From Tetmemena sp. SeJ-2015 (taxonomy: Eukaryota > Ciliophora > Spirotrichea > Sporadotrichida > Oxytrichidae), in contig JAJKFJ010022670.1 of assembly GCA_027382625.1 (NCBI GenBank), positions 1 to 64,000 of the forward strand: 64,000 bases of DNA, in the 5' to 3' direction. The notes beneath the pieces were generated by a model. It saw nothing but the letters and a program-made list of their open reading frames with translations. It ran no database searches and was not told the DNA's origin. How positions within the stretch are numbered: the stretch's first letter is position 1; every line of letters begins with the position of its first letter. The translations under genes and the position numbers were made by a program. Of this stretch, positions 10,181 to 20,400 are shown piece by piece.

Positions 10181-12362
10181 ATGTCAACTTGTGAAGTCTA
10201 AGAGCCACTTTAAGAGTATTAGAAACTTGAAGATGTGGAAATGAGAGAAGGTGAAATAGAAGGAGAGTAACTTCAGGATAATATAGATTCTAAAATGGCA
10301 GACTCACTATTACAAAACTCAGACTAAGTAGTTGATGAATCAAGGATACCCCTTCCCTTGGACATAAGACTCTCATAGAATAACAACAATTAGAGAGATA
10401 AAACCGTCACTAAAGATAAGGTTCTCTTTCCAGCCAAGATAATTTCGTCTTCTAATGGAACTGATTTGCTAAATCTGTACAAGAAAATAAAGGAATATCT
10501 CTATGCTAACAAGAGAGGCGGCTGGGTTTCTTATGAGCAATTGGTGAAGGAGTTTAGTTTTTCTCATAAGCAATCAGTTGTGAGAGCTGACTTAGATTTA
10601 CTTTTAGACTTTCAAATTCTGTAAGTAATAGTAACTTATTTTATATTAAAATAGGTAAAAGATTGAGAACAAAGCAAGCTAAGAGAGGAAGAAACTTAAT
10701 GAAGTGTAAGTAGTTATACATTAATTTTCATAATCGAAAATTAAAGTGCTTAATGCTTTATTTAGACAAAAAGGAAGTGAGAAATCTTAGGAGGATTCAA
10801 ATGCTTGTTAGCTGTTTGTCTTACGGAATAAGGTATTCGAATCTTACTAGAGGAGGTACTTTAGAGCCAGAATCAATGCTTCAAACTAGTCTAAAGCCTT
10901 AGTGCCAGTCAAGAGTAAAGATAAAGTGAAGGGTAAGATTTCAGTTGCTGAGCAACAAAAACTCAAAAAGTAAATGAGAACTGAGGATGACATCGAGTTT
11001 TAAGTATTGATCTATAAAGTAAAAAAGAAATGTTTTTCTTAAGAAATTAATTTCTGCAATAATGGCTTAGATAGCGGAGAGCAAAGATCGACAAATTCAC
11101 CCGTCCAAGTATATTGACAACTTTAACACTGTTGAGGTATTTCGCTTTTTGAATAATTTAAACTGTTTTTAAGGTAATGTAAGACGATCCCTCGACTACA
11201 TTAGAGAATACGAATGCTCTTTTACATGATCAAGTTATGATGCCTGGTGAAATATCTTAAGCAAACTCTAGAAACCTGGAGATTAACATTGAAGACTCTC
11301 TTGAAGGAAGTCCTGCAAAGTAAGATAAATTATTATTGCTATTACCTTACATTATGTTCTTTAGGAAGAGTGTTGAAATAACAAACAATCAGCAATCTAC
11401 GAAAATAGATTTAATGCAGTCAGGAGAAGCACAAAAGTGTGAAGAAAATCTAAGCTTGACTCAGCAAGAGAGGGAGGATAGAGAAAAGATTGAGCTGGTC
11501 AAGTTACTTGTAAAGCTAGAGCAGGAATAAGAGCAACTCAAACACAAGATAAATAATGATAGGAGTTACATCAACCTTCTGCATGAGTACAATTACCTTA
11601 AGGTAAGAAAGAGCTCTTGTTTTAAAGCTTATACCTTTTTTTCTATTTTTGAAGTTTTTTAAAAAATATAATTACTTTATTTAGGACGCTTGTTTCTAGT
11701 TAGTTGAGATAGTGGCAAATATAGCTCAGGTGCCAGCTAAGGAGATATTTGAGTAATATGATGTAAGAGATATCGAGCTTGATTAAAAATCCTCCACTGC
11801 TGCTTCCTCAAAGCCTGCTACTAATTAAGTAGAAGTTAAGTAAAAATAAAGCAACACTAATAAATAGCCGTTTAAAATACCCAAGTCAACTGGAGGCACT
11901 CTAGCGAAATCAATTAACGCAGAGTAGCCTAAGAAGATACAACCTCCTCCTAAAGCAAACGCAAAGAAGAAAATACAAACTTAGGATTCTTAAGCAGTAG
12001 GGGAAGAATAGAATGAGCAGGAGGAGTAAGAAGAAGAAAAGTCAAAAAATCAAACTAGATTGAACAACTATGAGGAAGGTGATAGTGAGCTGCAAAAGAA
12101 ATAACTTGGAAATCAAGAAGAGAACGAGACAAGTGAGTTGTATGCATGCGAACGAATGAAGAGCAAACCAGTTCCTAGGGTAAAAGCAAAGATACCAGGC
12201 AGTCCTGAAAAGGCTTCCGGAAAAAGAGGCAGATCTGCAGGCTCTAAAGCCGCTCAAAAGGGTGCTGCTGCAGAAGCTGAAAAAGCAAAGAAAGGTGATA
12301 CAACAGCAACTGCTGCTGCCGAGGGTGATAATGCTGTTAAAAGAGGAAGGAAAAAGAAGTGA
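10181..12362 (+). CDS. winged-helix-like, NLS-rich nuclear protein
   Basis: ATG 10181 to TGA 12360-12362, read with TAA/TAG as Gln. Six short GT...AG introns interrupt it (10621-10654, 10706-10765, 11004-11070, 11137-11173, 11320-11364, 11603-11684), with GTAAG/GTATT starts and TAG or AAG ends. No IES is needed. The N-terminal part is acidic. At about 10468-10620 a compact helix-turn-helix-like block (KIKEYLYANKRGGWVSYEQL) has the pattern of a winged helix. A coiled-coil segment follows (TQQEREDREKIELVKLL), then a K/A/Q-rich tail ending in VKRGRKKK, a strong basic nuclear signal. A chromatin or DNA-binding role is inferred; the family is not recognised. The contrast of many introns with no IES is unusual in this window. 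Confidence 0.8.
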
Positions 12363-12389
12363 ACATATCTTAAGATATTTAATTCCTAA

Positions 12390-12651
12390 ATCAGTCATTA
12401 TTTCCTAACTTTCTTGAAACAATTGATAAATATATTTAGACCAGTTTGAATCGCTAGATTCAGTCTGAAAATAAATAGCAGATTGAGAATAAGCTTTATA
12501 TTAAGCCCATGGATCCTAGAGTGAGTGATAAAAAAGGGATATCGGAATATAATTGAGAAGATGGTAGCAATATAAGCCCTAATACTTTCCGAGAGAAAGT
12601 GAAGTAAATAAAGTATAGGTTACTTTGAAAATGGCGATAGTAAGGAAATGA
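12390..12651 (+). other. short coding fragment, unassigned
   Basis: A ciliate-code open stretch (FLETIDKYIQTSLNRQ ... KPMDPRVSDKKGISEY) continues past a TGA only after removing a 23-bp IES (pointer ATATAA). It then ends KMAIVRK at TGA 12649-12651. No start is visible. It could be a last segment of the preceding gene after an unseen IES at 12360, or a fragment of another gene. It lies on the opposite strand to L10a and just downstream of it. Confidence 0.45.
12547..12569 (+). other. IES, pointer ATATAA (23 bp)
   Basis: ATATAA at 12547-12552 and 12570-12575. Excision joins KKGISEY to KPQYFPRESEVNK and removes an in-frame TGA. Confidence 0.65.
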
Positions 12652-12798
12652 GGGAAGGGGGTAGACGGACATTTATGAGAGGGTGAAGTTAGCTCCCAAG
12701 AGGCGGCCGGTGAGGGTACCTTTGGTAAAGAGAGTGTACGCTAACTGTTTTAAGCAAATAATGTCCATCTTATATCGTTTGAATTAGCAGGGGTTAGT

Positions 12799-13455
12799 TC
12801 AGCCGAGGAGTCTGGCGGGCTTGCCCATGGAAGTCTTGATGTGGATGGATCTGAGATTGTGCCATCCCTTCTTGAGGAGGGAAGCGAGGAAGTTGAGTCC
12901 CATAAGGATGTTCTGTCTGAGTTCCTCCTCAGTCATGGTCTCGTTACCGATGGCGACGTTCATGCAGGTGGCCTTCTTGAGCTGGAACTTGATGGAAGCT
13001 CTAGTGTCATCGACCTTAGCCTGGAGGTCATCAGCGTGAGTGACGACCTGGGGGAACATACCGATTCTGTTAAGAATGGGTCCGAGCACGGTGGGGATTT
13101 TCTTGACGAGGGTGTCAGTGGCAAGAAGGATTGCGTACTTCTTGGCCCATGCCTTGACGAGCTTCTTGTCCTTGTTGAAGGTCTTGAGGAAGTCGAAATC
13201 GACGGCATCAATTTGGACGTTCTTCTCCTTGACGATCTGGAGGTGCTTGGCGTCTCCGATGAGGCAGATCTTTAGCTTGGGTCTGGGGATGTTGGGGAGT
13301 CTGACGGTACCAGCGAAACGCTTATCTTTTTGGGGGTCGTAGTCCTTGAGTCCGACCTGGAGTTCAACGGTCTCGACGAACTTTCTCTTCTTCTTGTCAG
13401 CGAGGATCTGGTTGATGGCCTCAGTGATCTGGGCCTGGGTGAGCTTGGACGACAT
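12799..13455 (-). CDS. 60S ribosomal protein L10a (uL1)
   Basis: An intact 218-aa frame, the usual length for eukaryotic uL1/L10a, from ATG at 13453-13455 to TGA. Family hallmarks include FAGTVRLPNIPRPKLKICLI, KKIPTVLGPILNRIGMFP and the C-terminal SIHIKTSMGKPARLLG. It forms the L1 stalk of the large subunit. It contains no TAA/TAG codons, although these are common in neighbours, and it is more GC-rich; both fit high expression. No IES or intron is needed. GC-rich sequence continues downstream to 12660 without a clear feature. Confidence 0.97.
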   Translation of the reverse strand: MSSKLTQAQITEAINQILADKKKRKFVETVELQVGLKDYDPQKDKRFAGTVRLPNIPRPKLKICLIGDAKHLQIVKEKNVQIDAVDFDFLKTFNKDKKLVKAWAKKYAILLATDTLVKKIPTVLGPILNRIGMFPQVVTHADDLQAKVDDTRASIKFQLKKATCMNVAIGNETMTEEELRQNILMGLNFLASLLKKGWHNLRSIHIKTSMGKPARLLG

Positions 13456-13669
13456 CCTTATTATTTAATACTAAAATATATTATTTCATATCTTAAGTAC
13501 TCCCCCCACCCACACACTTGCACCTAACCATTATAAATAGCCATATATTATTATAAATACAGTAGAGCTCAGAGGATATATACTTATAACGAGTGAGATG
13601 AATCTAAAAGTAGGTAGAGCTTAGAAATAGTATATTTTAGATAATAAAGGAGGCGAAACCACAAGTAAA

Positions 13670-14010
13670 ATGAGCTTAAGCAAACCAGAGCTTCTCGTGC
13701 TCTCAGGATTGGGTGCAGTCACTGGCATGATTCTAGCCTCAATCTTGTCTAAGGATTCATCCTTTATAAAGTCCATTTGCTTACAAAATTGGATGAAGAT
13801 GAGGACAAATCGACTAAGTTGAGAGAACAAGTGAAGAAACAACCAGGACAACAGGTCACTCTCATGAGAAAGCACACATCAAGAAATGTAGCTGCTCTCA
13901 ACGATGGAGGAAGTCCTCTCAAAAAATCATCAACAGGAGCTTAAGCATTAGTAGAAGAGTCCATAGAACTCAAGAAGATGATTTATATCTCAAATCCACT
14001 TAGTTTATGA
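13670..14010 (+). CDS. small single-pass membrane protein, unknown
   Basis: ATG 13670. The N-terminus SLSKPELLVLSGLGAVTGMI is a hydrophobic membrane segment. Removing a 17-bp IES (pointer TTA) joins SKDSSF to TKLDEDEDKSTKLREQ. A basic soluble tail follows (QQVTLMRKHTSRNVAALNDG), then TGA at 14008-14010. About 107 aa. It lies divergent from L10a with roughly 200 bp between, so the two may share a promoter region. The family is not recognised. Confidence 0.6.
13764..13780 (+). other. IES, pointer TTA (17 bp)
   Basis: TTA at 13764-13766 and 13781-13783. Removal of 17 bp corrects a frame change between two well-coding halves. Its very small size is notable. Confidence 0.6.
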
Positions 14011-14208
14011 TTAGGAGGCAGTAGGAGTAAGTTCAAAATTTCAGTTAATAGGAGGATTGTGAACTTCTCTCATTATAACCAAATGAAAAAAGGGAGTGGA
14101 AGTGATTCCTGCCCTAAATTCCATATCTTTGCTCATAGAGCTTGCATAATCTCCTCCACCTAGAATTAAAATTTTCAATCCTGTTCATTCGCTTAATCTT
14201 TGACTAGG

Positions 14209-15750
14209 ATGACTCAGTAATTGGTGTAGCTAGCTGCCCCAATTGTGGATAGATGTCCTCATCTTACTGAACTCTATGGCTTAGCTGAGAGATTCCTTGA
14301 ATCGCCCCTAATTGGAGATAATCTAAAGCGCTCTATTTTCGGAGGAGGAGGATTTCTCCCTAAAGACTCTTTCATGGCAGATGACGCATTTGTGATTGCT
14401 ACAAAGGATCACGCATCCATGAAAGAAGTCTTGCAATCTTTGAAATTCACGAAAGGTGGCCCAAGAGAGCATGTATTTTTCGAGCCCTCCAAAGTAAAAG
14501 CTGCTATTGTGACTTGTGGCGGTCTCTGCCCTGGGCTAAATGTAGTGATTAGAGAGATTGTTATGAGTTTGCACTTCAACTATGAGGCCCCAGAGGTTTA
14601 TGGAATCTAGTGGGGGTACAAAGGCTTCTACACCAATCCAGACAAGAATTGGACCAAGTTGACTACTTCCATGGTCAAAAACATTCACAAACAAGGAGGC
14701 ACTATTCTAGGAAGTTCTAGAGGTGGCTTTGACAAGGACAAGATTCTCAACTCTCTCTAAGAAAGAGGAATCAATCAGGTGTATATCATCGGTGGAGATG
14801 GAACTCATAGAGGAATCAACGAGCTCATAAATAGAGCCATTGAGAGGAAAATGATCATTTCCTTCGTTGGTATTCCAAAGACTATTGACAACGATATTCC
14901 AATAATTGATAACTCATTTGGATTCAATACTGCTTGCGAAATAGCCTCTCAAACTATTTAAGCAGCCTATATTGAGGCAACTAATGCCTAGAACGGAGTT
15001 GGACTTGTGAAATTGATGGGAAGATATAGTGGTTTTATTGCAAGAAACGCTTCCTTGGCAAACGGGAATGTGGATATATGCCTCATCCCTGAGCTTCCTT
15101 TTGAACTCTATGGCCCTAATGGATTTTACGAATAGGTGGTTGCTAAGCTTAAGTAATAAAAGTACTGCATTATTGTGGTAGCTGAAGGTGCAGAGGAAGG
15201 ACTCATCAATCCCTCTGAGAAAATAACTTAAGTGGAGAAAAGAGATGACTCAAACAACTTGATTTATGATGATATTGGAAAGTTCTTAAAAGACTCTATT
15301 CCCAAATACGCTAAAGAAACTCACAAAATGGCAGTGACTCTCAAGTACATTGATCCTACTTATGCTATTAGATCAGTGGCTGCAAACGCTGTTGATACTC
15401 TAATGTGCGCAAAGCTCGCTCAAAATGCTGTCCACGGTGCTATGTATGGCTACACTGGCTTCTCAGTTGGAGTAGTGAGAAACGCAGTCGCTTTCATCCC
15501 CATTACCACACTAATTGAAGCTGGAGTCAACCGCATCAGCATGCTTGATAGAACTTGGCAGAGACTTATGGCTTAGAATAGATAGAGCTATATGGTGAAT
15601 GATGAGCTCAAGGATAAGGCTTGGGAAATTATCAGAGAGAAATAGAATCAAAGATATCAAATCTACAAGAAGATCACCAACGTATCAGAACTAGACACGA
15701 TTCTATCATCAAGGGTCAATCCCTTTTCACTGACTAAGATATTGACAATG
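14209..15750 (+). CDS. 6-phosphofructokinase, ATP-type
   Basis: Glycolytic phosphorylation of fructose 6-phosphate. ATG 14209. Motifs are [10 protein letters not shown] (residue ~102), [12 protein letters not shown] (~195; Gly after GGD as in ATP-dependent enzymes), [17 protein letters not shown] (~223), MGRYSGFIA (~270), EGAEEGLI and the C-terminal [17 protein letters not shown] with GGDG matches the plant/protist ATP-PFK clade. Gln is freely encoded by TAA/TAG. No IES or intron is seen across 1.5 kb, in contrast to the calpain. The frame stays open past 15,750 into AT-rich sequence with no homology, so the true stop is probably reached through an IES near the end; the end given is approximate. 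Confidence 0.93.
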
Positions 15751-15759
15751 CTTGATTAC

Positions 15760-16200
15760 TCCTCCATAAGTTGCTTTTATATTATTCTTACTCTCACAAA
15801 TTGCATGAGCAATCATATTTAAACTACTTCCATAATTGTTACTTCCCTAAAAATTCTTCACTCAAGACAATAAATGAAAATGAGAAGCATCACTTATCTT
15901 AAAATCATTTGCGATTGTAACTAAGATTACCGCAGATTTCAGGTTAAATCATATAAATTTTTCATCGAACATGTTTTAATTTTTGTTATAATAAGAGAAA
16001 ATAGAAATGTAATTCTATAATGCATTTATTTATCCTATTTACATTAATTTGCAGAAATCTACAATGTTCTATCACTTTTAAAATCATTATTTATTAACTC
16101 ATTATATTTATTCATTATAAAGTAAACAGTTTAAGAAGTTTTAACCAATCTTATTTTATTCGATATCAATAAATGAATTTTCTTGTTATACAGTAATAAT
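15760..16200. other. AT-rich stretch, no gene seen
   Basis: Very AT-rich sequence between the PFK core and the next coding block. It may hold the PFK 3' end plus IES or spacer DNA. I see no repeat or element in it. Confidence 0.5.
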
Positions 16201-16231
16201 TTATTTAATGATTGAGACCTATGAAATTTAA

Positions 16232-16600
16232 ATGCTTGACAAGGGAGGATTTCTCACTTAGAGAACAGCTGGAATAGAGTTCATGTAATTCCTGGCAACT
16301 TTGCTGCTCGATTTCCCCAATGTCTATTTTGACATGATAAGCGGGGTGCGTCTTGAGCCACTTCTAAAATTCATGAATGAAATTAATAAGAATGATTTCA
16401 ATATTGTCCACGTATACGCGAAGTTTCTGAATGCAATATCATAGTGCCTATTTACCTTCAAGCCTGAAAATTATGAAGATGAAAAAGACAGAGAAAAAAG
16501 AACTTAACTCGTTAAGATGGATATCAAGCAAATAAGCACAGTCATAGATAAATCATTGCAGCATCTGGTATCTGGAAAAGAAAATACTTTCATTTTAAGG
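16232..16600 (+). CDS. coding fragment of unknown protein
   Basis: Good ciliate-code coding (GGFLTQRTAGIEFMQF, LATLLLDFPNVYFDMISG, RLEPLLKFMNEINKNDFN, then KRTQLVKMDIKQISTVID) in one frame. An ATG at 16232 precedes it directly, but the sequence reads like the interior of a helical-repeat protein. Its 3' end runs into the tail of the convergent small-Tim-like gene. It may be a single MDS of a gene whose other pieces lie elsewhere. Confidence 0.5.
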
Positions 16601-17243
16601 AGAAATTTTCAACCACACAATTTTATAATTTACAAATCCAAACTGATCCCTTATTAAAATTTACAAATCTATGCTAAGCTGACGCTTGAAGTCTTTCATG
16701 CATAGTATATTTGTGGTTACTTTTATTTTCTCTTTTCACTCTACTTTTCTTCTCTGCTGAATCTGAAGTTGAAGGTTCACTTTATTCTGCTTGTGAAATT
16801 TGGTCTAACTCTCTTGCAATATCTTCATCCATAGTTTAAACTCTTTGCTTTGCAATTTGCCTGGCTTTCATCATAGATTGCTTTTAGCTGATTTGATACT
16901 TAGCAAAGAGAGCATCTGCTGCGAATTCCCTCTTTTTGAAGCAAGAAACGAGACAGTCCTATTCAGGGCGTGTGAGTTAATCATCTGTTAGTGAGCGACC
17001 AAGGGACTTAAAGCATGCTTCAGAGCAGCGCTTTGCTGTCATTGTTTGCATCTTCTTCACATACTCATTATCACAATCTATAATTATCAACTTCAATTTA
17101 AATAGATTGTAGGTTTATTGAAAATTCTTCAAGGAAAAGAGGTTCAATTTAAAATAGCTTTGAAAGTTAATCAGGCTTAATTATATCTTTACTTGGATCT
17201 CTAAGTATTTGGAGTTTAAAGATTGAAGAGAAAATTCTCTCAT
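16590..17243 (-). CDS. small-Tim-like protein (twin CX3C)
   Basis: Minus-strand frame with CSEACFKSLGRSLTDDQL (16,980-17,033) and DCLVSCFKKREF (16,930-16,960). The pairs of cysteines spaced by three residues, about 19 residues apart, are the Tim8/9/10/13 signature of mitochondrial intermembrane-space chaperones that escort membrane proteins to the inner membrane. A charged C-terminal tail follows (KQRVQTMDEDIARELDQ), unusually long for the family. The N-terminus (17,100-17,243) is AT-rich and may contain an unremoved IES. The end at TGA 16,590 overlaps the convergent coding fragment, so the true stop may be nearer. Confidence 0.6.
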
Positions 17244-17403
17244 TTCTCCTATTGCTATTAAGTATAAATAGACTGCTAATAATAATTAACAAGCATGTTT
17301 TCTCTATGCGTACAAAAATGCTATTTTCAACGCACACCTAGTTTGACATAAATTATCATAAACTTATAATCCTTTTCATTCTCACATCTGCTCTCACAGA
17401 AAT

Positions 17404-20400
17404 ATGTCCAGAGAAATAGAAAAGGGTTAGCAAAAAAAGTTGTTTGGACGAGGTGTGAGAAAAGGTAAAATTATAAAATACTACTATTACTACTACTACA
17501 CTATTCTTCAATTATTTATTTATTCACTATAATTATTTAACTCCTTATAATATTATAGGCAGGAACGATTTTCAAAAAATGGAGTTTCTTTCATATAAAA
17601 CTTTGGCGAAAGAAGACTTTCTACTAGTCAATCTTAACTCAGGTAATACTATATATGTCCCTTGGACGATAAAGTGTTACTAAAATCTGCTTAGAAATGG
17701 TAATTTAATTAAACTTTAATTTTCAAAAAAAGACAGTTTCTTTTAAAGAATCCATCCCCATTACAATCGTAGATCTCAAATAAATTCGTTAAATGAAAAA
17801 ACTAATGGTTTTTACTGGAAAATATAAGTTTATAGCTTGCAATTGAAAATTGTGGCTGAACGGATAATAATAGAAAAGGGGTAAAAGGAAGGTAAACTCC
17901 AAGCAATCATCACAGCATAATTATAAAACTTTCACGTATCCCAAACCTTCACAAATAGACTAGAAAACAGTCTAAAGCAAAAGATAATGCTCTTCAGGAA
18001 TATCATCAAAGAGGGGCTTTTAGATTTGAAGCGGCGCAATAACTCACAGCTCGCTAATTATGAATCTATAGAGCAAGATAAGTCTCTCAATACTGCGGAT
18101 TAACTTCAAGCCGCAAGGAAAAAGGGAAAGTTACGGAGGAAAAAACTTATTTAGGAGCATATTGCCCCTCATCTAAAAAATATGGTTGCTTAAAAATACA
18201 GTGAAGCTTCTAACAATCGCAATGACAGCCCAGATTAGCAGATCCTTAACTTCAAACAGTCAAGTTACTTAAGTGGCTCTCCTTAGAAACACTTATCCTC
18301 AGGAAGCGTCCATTAGACAGCCACTTTTTTGAGAGATTTAAGCCGACGTCAATCAATTATGGATTACAACAATCATGATAAGGAGCAAGAGTAGGAGCAA
18401 AAAACGAGGCAGAACAAACTCCAAGACATGTAAAGGTAACTACAACTCATGATGGAACCTCATAGCAATAATATCCGAAATCCAGAGAGCGGCAGCATTC
18501 TAAATGCAACCACAATTGGCACTTAATAAAAGCGACTTAGTGAAATTAATAATCAATACTAACTTTCGTCATCATAATCTCCCCAAAAATATCCAGCTAA
18601 GACTTAACCCAAAGATATCCCCTCTCTCACCTAGACAGATGGTATTTTAATAATCTCACATTATTTTCTATTTGATGGGTAATCAGATATTGTTTCTGGG
18701 GAAATATCAGTTCTAAAAAAAACGAAGAAGCGTAAGAAGAAAAAGATCAGTAAGAAGGGTTTAAAAAAAGGAACCAAGAAAGGGAAATAAATTAATGAAA
18801 CTATAAAAAGCGATTTAAACGAAAATGGGAAATAAATTTCTACACTGCATAATCTCTTGCAAAGTAATTAATCAAACAAAAACTAACTATTAGGGTAAGT
18901 TAAAATTACACTGCACTGGATGACTAAATATCCTCATAAATTTTAAAGTATCTTTCTAATTATTAAGATGAGAATAGAAAAGGGGCGGCAACTCTTATTA
19001 AGAAAATATTGCTAAGCTTTATTAATTTTTTTAGAGATGAGCAAAGCATGCAATTTATGCAGTAAGTTATGCTAATAATGTAGCACGCTTAAACTGCTTT
19101 GTCTGCTTCCAAAACCTAGACTAATGAGTAAGTATAAGAAGAGACTTCTAAGCATAGAATAATGCTTTCAATAATTTTATGCTAAGAGAGTATTAGACCT
19201 TCGCACCGATATCTTAAAATTTTTAAATTGACTTGAACTCTTTATTAAGTAATTGAAAGTTCATACATTTTTAGAAAACTTTCTCTCACATTTGTTTTCT
19301 AGATAGTATGCGTACTTTTTAAGGAAGGAATTGAGAGAGTGGGAGGAATACTTTACTCAGCAGCTGAGGATAAAAGAAAGCAAAATAAAGGGGAACAAAA
19401 ATTAGGTAGTTTTGATTCAGAGTGGTATAATGAAAAACTTAACTCAGCAATTCATTGTAAACGTCAAAGCATACATAGAAATGATCATTAAGTAACTTGA
19501 TATCTCTACTAATAAGAAAGGGCCCAAAAAAATTCAGAAGTAAGAGGCCCTTCTCAGAGATCTCGAAGTGCCTTTCCAAAAATATGTAAGTTAAATTCTG
19601 TGATGCAACTGAATTTTAGTTAAAATTTATAGTGGATAGACCCAAACTCTATTAGAATTTGCACATTTTTTATAATTATCTCTAAGTGGTATAAGAGATG
19701 GACGCTTTTCATCCTCCTACTGAATCTGATATGGATGCAATCTGTGCTTCCAGTTCGTATGTCATTCGAGGATTAACGCCTTATCCGGATCTCAGTAGCT
19801 CTGTGTGATCTTGCAGTTGACTTTATTTACTGTTTGGAGGGACTAACTTTCTTTTTTATCCCTGACATTAACAAAGATGGGGAGTTCATATTCAACTGAA
19901 AGCAAGTTGCCAAAAATTATCTTACTGGTTGGTTCTTTCTTGATTGGGCCGGAAATATTCCTTATTCCATGTTTAAGGCTTTTCCTAAGAAAGCAAGTTT
20001 AGATGATATGAAGAATTTCTTCGCTTTCAACTTTTCCTACATACCTCGCTTCTACATAGTCTGCATGGCTCTAAAGCTTATCATAATTATTATTTTTGAT
20101 TGCAGTTGTGAGTTAATTTTAAAAATCAGAATAAGAAGAGTACAGAAGTATATGCTGCTTCATTTGAAGATTGCAAAAATTTCACTTAATAAGATCAATC
20201 TCATAATGACAGTCTGGATATATTTATGAAATAATTTATGCTAATTTATGGACTCTCCTACTGATCTTGCATATGATCGCCTGCTTTTGGGGAGTCGCAG
20301 GTAAATTTAATTTAAGTACTAACCTGAATTGGATCTATACTCAAGGGCTTCAAGATGCTGACATGGTCACTTCATATCTCAAACCTAGTTCATTATTTAT

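Noticed and set aside
10621..11684. Six inserts in the winged-helix gene as IESs
   Set aside because: Each begins GT and ends AG at the frame-restoring positions and lacks flanking direct repeats of useful length, so they are introns.
12821..13527. Long plus-strand open frames opposite uL1
   Set aside because: They are antisense shadows of the GC-rich, TAA/TAG-free uL1 gene. Composition and lack of family features argue against coding.
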